Below are positions 39,617 to 49,037 of a DNA stretch of 64,000 nucleotides, piece after piece. The notes beneath the pieces are model-generated. The model did no database searches. It had not been told where the DNA came from and saw only the letters and a program-made list of their open reading frames with translations. The first letter of the stretch is position 1. The number at the start of each line of letters is the position of its first letter. The stretch spans positions 434,001 through 498,000 of the forward strand of contig OZ238267.1 of assembly GCA_965178585.1 (NCBI GenBank), read 5' to 3'. The translations under genes were made by a program, and so were the position numbers. Source of the DNA: Marifrigoribacter sp965178585 (GTDB lineage: Bacteria > Bacteroidota > Bacteroidia > Flavobacteriales > Flavobacteriaceae).

Positions 39617-41388
39617 TATAAATAAGATTCTATAGTTTGTGTAATTTTCTGAGTAGAAAATCCAGCAATTTCTTGAAGTTCTTGGATAGTCCCTTGATTT
39701 GGGAATTCATCTGAAATTCCAAGGGTTTTAATAGTTTTCTTATAATTATTTTTTATTGAAAATTCACATATTGAACTGCCAAATCCACCTTCAAGAATTC
39801 CATCTTCAACAGTGATTATTATTTTGTGTTTATTAAAAATGGAATGTAGAAGGATTTCATCTAATGGTTTTACAAAACGCATATCATAGCATGAAACTTC
39901 AGTAGGATTAGAACATTTTTCAATTGCCTTCATAGTATTTGAACTGATAGCTCCAATAGTTAATACAGCTATTGATTTTCCTTCCTTTAATGAAACGCCT
40001 TCTCCAATTTCAATTTTTGAAAAGGGTTTTTTCCATTCTAGTAGTTCACCTCGACCTCTTGGATATCTTATGGCAATTGGGTTTTTTAAACCCAATTGAG
40101 CAGTATACATAATGTTTCGTAACTCAATTTCATTTCTTGGAGCAAAAACTATAAGGTTAGGAATACAACGTAAAAAAGAAATGTCAAATATTCCGTGATG
40201 TGTTGCGCCATCTTCTCCAACAATACCAGCACGATCCAAGCAAAATATTACAGGTAAGTTTTGTAAACAGACATCATGGATAACTTGATCATAAGCTCTT
40301 TGTAAAAAAGTAGAATAGACATTACAGAATACTATAAATCCCTGTGTTGCCATACCAGCAGAAAAAGTAACTGCATGTTGTTCGGCAATACCAACATCAA
40401 AAGCTCTATCAGGAAATTTATCCATCATAAATTTAAGAGAACTTCCAGTTGGCATTGCGGGAGTAATACCTATAATTTTATTATTTATACTAGCAAGTTC
40501 TACTATAGTTTTTCCAAATACATCTTGATATTTAGGGGGTTGTAAGGTTTTGATTATTGGATGTAAATCTCCTGTTAATGCATTAAACTTTCCAGGGGCA
40601 TGATAAAGCACTTGATTTTCTTCAGCTTGTTTTAATCCTTTTCCTTTTTTTGTTATTATGTGTAATAACTTTGGGCCTTCAATGTTTTTTAATCGTTTAA
40701 ATTCTGAAATTAAATCATTTAAATTATGACCATCGATGGGACCTGAATAATTGAAGTTTAAAGCTTCAAAAATATTATCGGTAGTAGGAGTTTTATCTAA
40801 AGTTACTTTCAATAAATATTGTTTTAATGCCCCTACACTTGGGTCAATTCCAATAGCATTATCATTTAAAATTACCAATAAATTAGTATTCGTTACTCCT
40901 GCGTGGTTTAAAGCTTCAAAAGCCATCCCACTTGCAATAGAAGCGTCACCAATAATTGCGATGTGTTGTTTGTTAAAATCGTTATTTAATTGGGATGCAA
41001 TAGCCATTCCTAGTACTGCTGAAATTGAGGTACTACTATGACCGGTTCCAAATGCATCAAACTCACTTTCGCTTATTTTAGGAAAACCACTAATTCCATT
41101 TAATTGACGATTGGTAATAAAATTATCTTTTCTTCCTGTTAATATTTTATGACCGTAGGCTTGATGACCTACGTCCCAAACAATAATATCATTTGGAGTA
41201 TTGAAAACGTAATGTAGTGCAATAGTTAATTCTACAACGCCTAGACTAGCACCTAAATGACCTTCTTTAGCTGCTACCATAGTAATGATTGCTTCTCTAA
41301 TTTCTTTAGCAAGATTTGGTAAATCTTGCTCTGAAACTTTCCGAAGATCTTCAGGAAACTGAATTGTATTTAAAATTGATTTTGACAC
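39616..41388 (-). CDS. dxs: 1-deoxy-D-xylulose-5-phosphate synthase
   Basis: 590 residues from the GTG at 41388 (VSKSILNTIQFPEDLRKV). First step of the MEP isoprenoid route: pyruvate plus glyceraldehyde 3-phosphate to DXP, with thiamine diphosphate. Visible: DVGHQAYGHKILTGR, FGTGHSSTS, the thiamine motif GDASIASGMAFEALNHAG...NDNAIGID, EQHAVTFSAGMA, and a transketolase C domain. The frame stays open to 41463, but the extra 25 residues (MVVSQYFVFNFSVF...) are unlike the family and lie upstream of a perfect -7 box (41400-41392). I therefore chose GTG. It is divergent from tadA. The E. coli enzyme is somewhat longer; Bacteroidota forms near 590 are usual. Confidence 0.93.
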   Translation of the reverse strand: MSKSILNTIQFPEDLRKVSEQDLPNLAKEIREAIITMVAAKEGHLGASLGVVELTIALHYVFNTPNDIIVWDVGHQAYGHKILTGRKDNFITNRQLNGISGFPKISESEFDAFGTGHSSTSISAVLGMAIASQLNNDFNKQHIAIIGDASIASGMAFEALNHAGVTNTNLLVILNDNAIGIDPSVGALKQYLLKVTLDKTPTTDNIFEALNFNYSGPIDGHNLNDLISEFKRLKNIEGPKLLHIITKKGKGLKQAEENQVLYHAPGKFNALTGDLHPIIKTLQPPKYQDVFGKTIVELASINNKIIGITPAMPTGSSLKFMMDKFPDRAFDVGIAEQHAVTFSAGMATQGFIVFCNVYSTFLQRAYDQVIHDVCLQNLPVIFCLDRAGIVGEDGATHHGIFDISFLRCIPNLIVFAPRNEIELRNIMYTAQLGLKNPIAIRYPRGRGELLEWKKPFSKIEIGEGVSLKEGKSIAVLTIGAISSNTMKAIEKCSNPTEVSCYDMRFVKPLDEILLHSIFNKHKIIITVEDGILEGGFGSSICEFSIKNNYKKTIKTLGISDEFPNQGTIQELQEIAGFSTQKITQTIESYL

Positions 41389-41391
41389 AAT

Positions 41392-41400
41392 GCAAAGATA
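41392..41400 (-). promoter_or_regulatory. -7 promoter element of dxs, 4 bases from the start codon
   Basis: Minus strand TATCTTTGC, exact consensus, followed by ATT and GTG. Predicted leader of about 2 bases. This is the main argument for the GTG start. Confidence 0.6.
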
Positions 41401-41414
41401 CTGTTTTGATGTTG

Positions 41415-41422
41415 TACTTTTG
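41415..41422 (+). promoter_or_regulatory. -7 promoter element of tadA
   Basis: TACTTTTG, exact TAnnTTTG match, 28 bases upstream of the GTG start of tadA; back to back with the dxs box. Confidence 0.5.
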
Positions 41423-41450
41423 AAAACTGAAAAATTGAAAACGAAATATT

Positions 41451-41900
41451 GTGATACAACCATTCGATGATACTTATTTTATGAAGCAAGCTTTGATGGA
41501 AGCTGAAGAAGCCTTAAAAAAAGGGGAGGTGCCTATAGGAGCAGTTATTGTTTGTGAAAATCAAATTATAGCAAGAGGACATAATTTAACTGAAACCTTA
41601 AATGACGTTACTGCTCATGCTGAAATGCAAGCCATAACTTCAGCTGCAAATTTTATTGGAGGGAAGTATTTAATAAATTGTACATTATATGTTACAATAG
41701 AGCCTTGTCAAATGTGTGCTGGAGCTTTATTTTGGAGTCAAATATCTAATATCGTATTTGGAGCAAGAGATGAACAGCGAGGTTGCATAAACTTAAACAC
41801 TAAGTTACATCCTAAAACAAAGATAAAGGGAGGAGTTTTAGAGGAAGATGCTTCTCAACTTCTTAAAATGTTTTTTATTGAAAAACGAAATTTAAACTAA
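41451..41900 (+). CDS. tadA: tRNA-specific adenosine deaminase (A34 to I34)
   Basis: 149 residues. Zinc deaminase with HAEMQA near 57 (His and catalytic Glu) and PCQMCAGAL near 87 (two Cys). It makes inosine at the wobble base of tRNA-Arg(ACG). The GTG start at 41451 gives MIQPFDDTYFMKQALMEAEEALKKGEVPIGAVIV; the family in this group starts M-I-x-PFDD, so GTG is preferred over the ATG ten codons later. It is divergent from dxs and ends in a perfect 15-bp terminator stem. Confidence 0.92.
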   Translation: MIQPFDDTYFMKQALMEAEEALKKGEVPIGAVIVCENQIIARGHNLTETLNDVTAHAEMQAITSAANFIGGKYLINCTLYVTIEPCQMCAGALFWSQISNIVFGARDEQRGCINLNTKLHPKTKIKGGVLEEDASQLLKMFFIEKRNLN

Positions 41901-41901
41901 A

Positions 41902-41934
41902 AAAAGTCCCATTTGCTTTGCAAATGGGACTTTT
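41902..41934. terminator. Bidirectional intrinsic terminator
   Basis: AAAAGTCCCATTTGC (41902-41916) TTT GCAAATGGGACTTTT (41920-41934), perfect 15-bp stem. Shared by tadA and the convergent cold-shock gene. Confidence 0.93.
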
Positions 41935-41955
41935 AAAAATCGTGTAATCTTTATC

Positions 41956-42153
41956 TTAGTTGTGAATTACGCGAACTTGAGCGGCAACCATTCCTTTTCT
42001 GCCTTCTTCCTCTACGTATTCCACTTTGTCTCCTTCGTTTAATGCTTCGCCATTAAGACCGGTTACGTGTACAAAGATGTCTTTTCCTGTGTCATCATTT
42101 GTAATAAATCCGAAACCTTTAGATTCGTTAAAAAATTTTACTGTACCTTCCAT
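41956..42153 (-). CDS. Cold-shock domain protein (CspA family)
   Basis: 65 residues, one cold-shock domain. RNA-binding motifs RNP1 (SKGFGFI at 11-17) and RNP2 (DIFVHVT near 25) are intact; start MEGTVKFFNESKGFGF. It binds single-stranded RNA/DNA and acts as an RNA chaperone. A strong -7 box TATCTTTG lies 30 bases upstream of the ATG, giving a short AT-rich leader. Whether it responds to cold cannot be read from the sequence; many such proteins in this group are constitutive. Confidence 0.95.
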   Translation of the reverse strand: MEGTVKFFNESKGFGFITNDDTGKDIFVHVTGLNGEALNEGDKVEYVEEEGRKGMVAAQVRVIHN

Positions 42154-42182
42154 TTTAAATAAAAAAAATAATTAATAATGAA

Positions 42183-42190
42183 CAAAGATA
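42183..42190 (-). promoter_or_regulatory. -7 promoter element of the cold-shock gene
   Basis: Minus strand TATCTTTG, exact consensus, with TTG 21 bases upstream (42214-42212). Confidence 0.6.
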
Positions 42191-42258
42191 GCAGTTTTTT
42201 AAAGAAATGAACAAAAATCTTTTTTTTAAAGATTTAGTATTATAAAATTATTGATTTT

Positions 42259-42501
42259 TTAATCTTTAGAATCGTTATAATCCCTCATTTTTTTTAAATT
42301 TTCTTTTGTAAGCATATAGTCCTTTACATCTTTATTTTTCCACCGTCTAAATATAAAAATAGGCATGGTAATAAAAATTAATAAAACTAGTGACAACCCT
42401 ATATAAAGGTCACCATCTGAAGGATTTTCAGGTTTTATATATAGTCCGTAACAAATTCCTAAAATCGAAATTAAAACAAAAGCTTGTAATAGATGTTTCA
42501 T
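42259..42501 (-). CDS. Small membrane protein of unknown function
   Basis: 80 residues with two membrane helices: about 4-22 (LLQAFVLISILGICYGLYI) and about 33-52 (LYIGLSLVLLIFITMPIFIF). A basic/acidic cytoplasmic tail follows (RRWKNKDVKDYMLTKENLKKMRDYNDSKD). It starts 3 bases after the stop of the CLC channel gene on the same strand, so it is translated from the same transcript and could be an accessory to the channel. No family recognised. Confidence 0.72.
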   Translation of the reverse strand: MKHLLQAFVLISILGICYGLYIKPENPSDGDLYIGLSLVLLIFITMPIFIFRRWKNKDVKDYMLTKENLKKMRDYNDSKD

Positions 42502-42504
42502 AAT

Positions 42505-44301
42505 TTATTCGTTTGAAAAATCAATTAATTTTCTGCGATATGAAGTAAGTAATTTTGACTTTGATACAAATCCATAATAACAATTTTCTTTTATTACGGG
42601 AAGATTCCAAGCCCCAGTATCTTGAAATTTTTTCATAACTTCGGTCATCTTATCTGTATCTAAATTTATTATTGCAAGTGGATTATACATTAATTCTCTT
42701 GCAGTCACTTTTTTATATAATGATTTATTAAAAAGAATAGGTCTTAGGTCGTCTAAAGATATAATCCCTTCAAGAGCTCTTGTTTCTCTATTGATTACTG
42801 GAAAAAAATTTCTTTTAGAATTTACAACCGCTTCTGTTGCTAATACTTTTAAAGTCATATCGGGGTATACAGTAAAAAAATTGGTTTCAACTACTTTTTT
42901 CAAATCCATTAAAGTTAAAACAGCATGATCTTTATTATGGGTAATTAAATCACCTTTTCTACCTAATTCCATAGCATAAACAGAATGAGGGATAAAATAT
43001 TTTGTGATGGAAAATGAAATTGCTGAGGTAATCATTAAAGGGATAAACAATCCATAGCCTCCAGTAACTTCAGCGATTAGGAATATTGCCGTTAATGGAG
43101 CGTGTAAAACCCCTGCCATTAGTCCAGTCATTCCAACCAGCGTAAAATTACTTTCAGAAACAGGATTTGTAAAAATTCCAATATTATTAATAATTTTAGC
43201 AATTACATTACCCATTATGCTTCCCATAAATAGGGTAGGAGCAAAAATACCACCAACACCACCCGCACCAAATGTGAGACAACTTGCTATAACTTTCAGA
43301 AAAACAAGACCAGAAAGAAGAGCTATCATAGTCCAAATATTTGAAGTGTTAAGATCCAAGAAATTATTTTCTAAAGCTTTTTCTGGATTCCCTTGTACTA
43401 AACTATTGATAACATCAAAGCCTTCACCAAATAACGGAGGAACAAAATAGACCATAACCCCAATACCAATTCCGCCAATAAGGAGTCGTTTTATTGGAGA
43501 CCCTATTTTATCAAAAAACTTTTGAGTTCGTTCAAAAACTTCAGTAAAATATACCGATACCAAACCAGCAATTACTCCTAAGAAGATATAGAAAGGAATG
43601 TCGTTTAAAGCAAAACCGTCTTTTACATCGAAGGGTAATAATACATCATTGCCAAAGAAAAAATATGATGTGAAAATAGCTGAAAGAGAGGCTAATAATA
43701 AAGGGATAAGTGATAATAATGTTAAATCTAAACTAAATACTTCAACAGCGAATATTATTGCTGCAATCGGGGCTTTAAATAAAGAAGACATAGCTCCAGC
43801 AGCAGCACAACTTATTAGTAAAGTTCTAGTTGCTTGATTCATATGAAGCACTCTAGATAAATTTGAACTTAGAGCTGCTCCAGTTGCTACAGTAGGCCCT
43901 TCTAACCCTACAGACCCACCAAAACCAACCGTTATTGGAGCAGTAATAACACTTGCTAACATTTTATATCGTTCTATAAACCCTTTTTTCTTAGAGATTG
44001 CAAAAAGTGTAGCAGGAATTCCTTGAGTAATCTTATTCCTGAAAATATAGGTAAGGATAACATATACAATTACTAAACCTATTAGTGGAAAAATAAAGTA
44101 AAATGCAGAATGGTATTTTTCAATTAAATTTCCCTCTAATATTTCCTGTATAAAATAGGTGAAGTTTTTTATTGCAACTGCACCAATACCAGATAATATA
44201 CCAACAACAATGCTTAATAAATAAACAAACTGTTTATTAGGTATGTGTTTTAATCGCCAGACCAAAAACTTTGTAAGTAATGATTTTTTTTGACCCTGCA
44301 C
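42505..44301 (-). CDS. CLC family chloride channel/transporter with CBS domains
   Basis: 598 residues. The membrane part (about 20-430) has the CLC selectivity motifs: GSVGLEGPTVATG, which contains the external gating glutamate, and GAGGVGGIFAPTLFMGS. Helix-rich segments repeat in the inverted two-fold CLC manner. The C-terminal 130 residues form a CBS pair (FPVINRETRALEGIISLDDLRPILF, WNLPVIKENCYYGFVSKSKLL). The glutamate suggests an H+/Cl- exchanger rather than a pure channel, but this is not certain. aspS precedes it by 18 bases, so they probably share a transcript; the small 80-residue gene follows. Confidence 0.93.
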   Translation of the reverse strand: MQGQKKSLLTKFLVWRLKHIPNKQFVYLLSIVVGILSGIGAVAIKNFTYFIQEILEGNLIEKYHSAFYFIFPLIGLVIVYVILTYIFRNKITQGIPATLFAISKKKGFIERYKMLASVITAPITVGFGGSVGLEGPTVATGAALSSNLSRVLHMNQATRTLLISCAAAGAMSSLFKAPIAAIIFAVEVFSLDLTLLSLIPLLLASLSAIFTSYFFFGNDVLLPFDVKDGFALNDIPFYIFLGVIAGLVSVYFTEVFERTQKFFDKIGSPIKRLLIGGIGIGVMVYFVPPLFGEGFDVINSLVQGNPEKALENNFLDLNTSNIWTMIALLSGLVFLKVIASCLTFGAGGVGGIFAPTLFMGSIMGNVIAKIINNIGIFTNPVSESNFTLVGMTGLMAGVLHAPLTAIFLIAEVTGGYGLFIPLMITSAISFSITKYFIPHSVYAMELGRKGDLITHNKDHAVLTLMDLKKVVETNFFTVYPDMTLKVLATEAVVNSKRNFFPVINRETRALEGIISLDDLRPILFNKSLYKKVTARELMYNPLAIINLDTDKMTEVMKKFQDTGAWNLPVIKENCYYGFVSKSKLLTSYRRKLIDFSNE

Positions 44302-44319
44302 CTTGTATATTATTAATAA

Positions 44320-46074
44320 TTAACTCTTTAAATCAACTCTTAAATGTAGTTCTTTTAATTGCGTTTCATCAATATCTGATGGGGCATTAATCATTACATC
44401 TCTTCCCGAGTTATTTTTTGGAAATGCAATAAAATCTCTAATGGTTTCTTGACCTCCTAAAATTGAGACTAACCTGTCAAGTCCAAAAGCGAGACCACCG
44501 TGAGGAGGAGCTCCATATTGGAAAGCATCCATTAAAAACCCAAACTGTGCTTTTGCTTCTTCAGGAGTAAATCCAAGGTAATCGAACATCATGGATTGAG
44601 TTTCTTTATCGTGAATACGAATAGATCCTCCACCAATTTCATTTCCATTTAATACTAAATCATAAGCATTTGCTTTAACAGCACCTGGATTTGTTTTTAA
44701 AAGTTCAATTTGTTCTGGTTTTGGTGATGTAAAAGGATGATGCATTGCATGATATCTTTCGGTTTCTTCATCCCATTCTAATAATGGAAAATCAATTACC
44801 CATAATGGAGCAAACTCATTGGTTTTTCTTAAACCTAATCGTTCAGCAATTTCCATACGTAATGCACTTAATTGGGCTCTTACTTTATTTGTCTCCCCTG
44901 AAAGCACACAAATTAAGTCACCAGCTTTAGCACCAGTTGCTTCAGCCCATTTTTCCAAATCTTCTTGGTTATAAAATTTATCTACAGAAGATTTAAAAGT
45001 ACCATCATCATTACATCTGCTATAAACCATGCCTAAAGCACCAATTTGAGGACGCCTTACCCAATCAATTAATTTATCAATTTCTTTTCTTGAATAACTA
45101 TTACCGCCTGGTATAGCAATACCAACCACTAACTCAGCATTATTGAAAATTGAAAACTCTTTATGTTGAGCAATGTCATTTAATTCACCAAATTCCATTC
45201 CAAAACGGATATCTGGTTTATCATTTCCATAACGTTGCATAGCTTCATCATAAGTCATTCTTGGGAAATCATCAATTTCAACTCCCTTAATTTCTTTTAG
45301 TAAATGACGAGTCAAGCCTTCAAAAGTGTAAAGTATATCTTCTTGATCTACAAATGCCATTTCGCAATCAATCTGAGTAAATTCAGGTTGTCTGTCGGCC
45401 CTAAGATCTTCATCTCTAAAACATTTTACAATTTGAAAATATTTATCCATTCCACCAACCATTAATAATTGCTTGAAGGTTTGTGGAGATTGAGGAAGTG
45501 CATAAAACTGACCTTCATTCATTCTAGAAGGGACTACAAAATCTCGAGCACCTTCAGGTGTAGATTTTATTAGATAAGGGGTTTCTACTTCAACAAATTC
45601 TTTATTAGAAAGGTAATTCCGAACCGCCATAGTTACTTGATGACGAAAAATTAGATTTTCACGGACAGGGTTTCTTCTAATATCTAAATAGCGATATTTC
45701 ATTCTAATATCATCACCACCATCAGTTTCATCTTCAATTGTAAAAGGAGGTGTTAAAGAATCGTTTAATATGGAAAAATCTGACACTAATATCTCAATAT
45801 TGCCAGTTGGAATGTTTGGATTTTTAGAAGTTCTTTCAATAACAGTACCTTGTACTTGAACAACAAATTCTCTACCTAATAATCTAGCTTTTTCTATAAG
45901 CTCTTTAGAGGTGCGTTCTTCATCAAATATAAGTTGAGTGATTCCATAACGATCACGTAAATCAACCCATAACATAAATCCTTTATCTCTTGATTTTTGT
46001 ACCCATCCAGCTAAAGTTACCGAACTATTAATGTGACTTTCTCTTAATTCACCACAAGTATGACTTCTATACAT
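44320..46074 (-). CDS. aspS: Aspartyl-tRNA synthetase
   Basis: 584 residues, bacterial type. An N-terminal OB fold (MYRSHTCGELRESHINSSVTLAGWVQKSRDKGFMLWVDLRDRYG) binds the anticodon. The class II core has motif 1 near 150, motif 2 FRDEDLRADRQPEFTQID near 217-234, and motif 3 in GLAFGLDRLVSILGG near 530. The bacterial GAD insertion lies at about 290-420. A -7 box TAAATTTG (46133-46126) precedes it with a leader of about 47 bases. The CLC gene follows after 18 bases. Confidence 0.97.
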   Translation of the reverse strand: MYRSHTCGELRESHINSSVTLAGWVQKSRDKGFMLWVDLRDRYGITQLIFDEERTSKELIEKARLLGREFVVQVQGTVIERTSKNPNIPTGNIEILVSDFSILNDSLTPPFTIEDETDGGDDIRMKYRYLDIRRNPVRENLIFRHQVTMAVRNYLSNKEFVEVETPYLIKSTPEGARDFVVPSRMNEGQFYALPQSPQTFKQLLMVGGMDKYFQIVKCFRDEDLRADRQPEFTQIDCEMAFVDQEDILYTFEGLTRHLLKEIKGVEIDDFPRMTYDEAMQRYGNDKPDIRFGMEFGELNDIAQHKEFSIFNNAELVVGIAIPGGNSYSRKEIDKLIDWVRRPQIGALGMVYSRCNDDGTFKSSVDKFYNQEDLEKWAEATGAKAGDLICVLSGETNKVRAQLSALRMEIAERLGLRKTNEFAPLWVIDFPLLEWDEETERYHAMHHPFTSPKPEQIELLKTNPGAVKANAYDLVLNGNEIGGGSIRIHDKETQSMMFDYLGFTPEEAKAQFGFLMDAFQYGAPPHGGLAFGLDRLVSILGGQETIRDFIAFPKNNSGRDVMINAPSDIDETQLKELHLRVDLKS

Positions 46075-46125
46075 TCTAAAATATTTATTAAGTATTAGTT
46101 TCCTTTAGAACCACTTAAAGGATTG

Positions 46126-46133
46126 CAAATTTA
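46126..46133 (-). promoter_or_regulatory. -7 promoter element of aspS
   Basis: Minus strand TAAATTTG, exact TAnnTTTG match, about 50 bases before the start codon. Confidence 0.55.
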
Positions 46134-46201
46134 GTAAGATAAAAGAGCTTTTTACAATCTTTTTAAAAAAAGATTAAAACGATGATTAAAAGGTGATTAT
46201 G

Positions 46202-46219
46202 TTTAACAAAAGTGTTAAA
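46202..46219 (+). promoter_or_regulatory. Palindrome upstream of the second TonB receptor
   Basis: TTTAACA-AAAG-TGTTAAA, perfect 7-bp arms. A TTG (46230) and a TACATTCG (46255-46262) downstream resemble a weak promoter, so the palindrome would sit just upstream of it. Candidate operator; regulator unknown. Confidence 0.4.
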
Positions 46220-46286
46220 AAATTACGAATTGTTTATTATCAGCAAAACTTTAGTACATTCGGTATATAATCACTAAAAACAAAAT

Positions 46287-48979
46287 ATGAAACAAAACAA
46301 CTTTTTTAAAAGGAAATTCCTGTTTTTACTATTTTTTTGCCTCTTATAGCATTTGCTCAAGAGACAATTACAGGTACTATAAATCAAGCAGGGACAAACG
46401 AACCCTTACCGGGAGCTAATGTTCTGGTAAAAGGAACTACCACAGGAACCATCACTGATTTTGATGGAAATTTTAGTTTAACAGTAGATAGCTTGCCCGT
46501 TACTTTAGAGGTTTCATCTACCGGATCTACTACAACAGATATGGAAGTGAGTTCAACCCAACCTGTTACAATTAGTTTAGCCGAAGGAGTTTCTCTAGAT
46601 GAAGTAGTACTTGTTGGAAACAGATCGAAACCAAGAACAGTTTTAAACTCATTGGTTCCAATTGATAATATTTCAGCTAATGAATTAATTTTCTCAGGTC
46701 AGCCAACGGTTGATAAGATGCTGACTTATAAAGTTCCGTCTTTTAACTCTTCTACTCAAACAGTATCTGATGCAACAGCACATTTTGACCCAGCAGACCT
46801 AAGAGGATTAGGACCAAGTAGAACTTTGGTATTAGTAAATGGAAAAAGAAAAAACCAAAGTGCTTTAGTTTACATTAATGATACACCAGGTAAAGGTGAA
46901 GTAGGTGTAGATTTAAAAAGTATACCTGCTGCAGCTTTAAAAAATGTAGAGGTAATGAGAGATGGTGCATCTGCACAATATGGATCTGATGCGATTGCAG
47001 GTGTAATTAATATGGTTTTAAGAGAAGACGTTGGAAGAACCAATGTTAATGTTAAAAGTGGTGTTACTACTGAAGGTGATGGATTTAATTTTGGTGCTGA
47101 TGTAAACACGGGTATTGCAGTTGGAGAAAATGGAGGGTTTCTTAATTTAACTTTTGCATATTACAAACAAGACGATACCAATAGAGCTGGAACCCCAGGA
47201 AGTGATGTGCTTTTTGGAGTAGAAGCAGATGACCCAGACTGGGGAGATTGGTTAAGTGAAAACCCTGACCTTGGAATGACAGTAGGTCAACCAGAATTAT
47301 GGAAAGGAGATGCTTTTTATAATTTCGGCTTACCTTTTCAACAAGGTAAAGGAAAAGTGTATTCTTATGGAGGATTTACTTATAGAGAAGGAAAGAGTTA
47401 TGCTTTATACAGACCACCATATTGGATTCCAGACCCATATAATTTATTACATGAAGAAGGAACAGAATATCAAGGATTTCAACCAACTTTTGAAACTAAA
47501 GTTAGAGATAATTATAACACCTTGGGCGTTGAATTGGAATTACTTGGATTTGACGTAGATTTAAGTGGTACTTACGGAAGAAATGCAGTTGATTATGAAG
47601 TTGGAAACAGTTTAAATCCTGCTTTAGGAGCTGATAGCCCAACTCGATTTGATGTTGGTGCTTATTCTTTTAGTAACTTGTTAGCTAACTTAGATGTAAG
47701 TAGAAGTTTTGGAGCAGTTAGTATTGGTTTCGGAGCTGAAGCAAGAGGTGAAGAATTTGTTGCTCATGCTGGTGAAACAGCTTCTTATTATGGAGGAGGA
47801 GTTCAATCTTTTCCAGGATTACAACCTGCAAATGCTTTAAGAGAAAATAGAAGTAGTATTGGTGTATATGGAGATTTAGAATGGGATGTTACCGATAAAT
47901 TATTATTTGGAGGTGCTGTGAGATATGAAGACTTTAGTGACTTTGGAGATAATACATCTTGGAAAGTTAGTGGTAGATATATTCTTGGAGATGATAGAGG
48001 AGCAGTTAGGGCTTCCTATGGAACAGGATTTAGAGCACCTTCATTACATCAAATTTATTTAAGTAATATTCAAACGCTTGTATCTGGTGGAACTATTTCA
48101 AACCAAGGGACTTTTAATAATGTAGATCCAATAATTAGAGAAGGATTAGGAGTACCACAGTTAACAGCAGAAACTTCTAAGAACTTATCTGCGGGGATTA
48201 CTTATAAAGTAACTCCTAAAATTTCTGTAACTGCAGATTTTTATCAAGTTGCTGTAGATAATAGAGTTTTATTTTCTGGAGAAATAGGATTTGATGGAGA
48301 TAATGAAAACACCAACCCTGTAGAAGAAATATTAATTGAAAATAGTATTACAAGTTTGAAATTCTTTATCAATGCAGTGGATACTAAAACAACAGGTGTT
48401 GATGTAGTAGCTATTCTTAATAAAATAGATTTAGGAAGCGGAAGGTTTGGTGCATCATTAGCAGCAAACTATAATGAAACTAAAATTGAAGGTCAAATTT
48501 CAACTCCGCCAATTTTAGAAGAAAATGGTTACGATATTTTTAATAGAAAAGAACAGTCAAGAATTACAACTTCAAGACCACAAACAAAAGTGATTTTAGG
48601 ATTGGATTATTCTATTAAAAAATGGGATTTTGTATTAAACAATACTTATTTCGGTCAGGTAACTTGGCAACATTCAGACAATGGTTTAAATGGAGCTCCA
48701 TTAGGACCTGATGGTAGTAATCTTCCAATAGAAGATTCTGCTTATGATCAAACATTTGCAGGTAAGATTATTACAGATTTAATTGTAAACTTTAATATTT
48801 CAAAAAGTGTTTCAATTTTTGCTTCTGCTAATAATTTATTTAATGTTTATCCGGATACTATTGATACAAAGGGTGATTTTGTAACAGACTTAGGAGGACG
48901 TTTTAAATACCCTTGGGAAGTAAATCAGTTTGGATTTAATGGTACTGTAATTAATGGAGGAATATCATTTAGTTTCTAA
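46287..48979 (+). CDS. TonB-dependent receptor with a frameshift in the signal peptide
   Basis: About 897 codons if the frames are joined. ATG 46287 opens MKQNNFFKRKFLFLLFFCLL and then hits TAG. One frame over, from 46337, the reading continues LPLIAFAQETITGTINQAGTNEPLPGANVLVKG without interruption to 48979. One extra T in the T7 run at 46332-46338 would join them into a normal signal peptide ending LIAFAQ. The rest is intact: carboxypeptidase-like domain, plug (PADLRGLGPSRTLVLVNGKRK, RDGASAQYGSDAIAGVINMVL) and barrel ending NGGISFSF. No SusD partner. Ligand unknown. Either a sequencing indel or a true on/off switch; as written, the full receptor would not be exported. Confidence 0.85.
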
Positions 48980-49001
48980 AAATAACTAACTCAATTAAAT
49001 T

Positions 49002-49032
49002 AAAACCCCTTATCAATTTGAAAAGGGGTTTT
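49002..49032. terminator. Intrinsic terminator after the TonB receptor
   Basis: AAAACCCCTT (49002-49011) / AAGGGGTTTT (49023-49032) followed by T; A run on the other side. It also lies 6 bases past the stop of the convergent RND transporter gene. Confidence 0.85.
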
Positions 49033-49037
49033 TGTTT

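Noticed and set aside
39616..41463. dxs start at 41463 giving 615 residues
   Set aside because: The extra 25 residues are not family-like and lie upstream of a consensus promoter box for dxs; they also overlap the start of divergent tadA.
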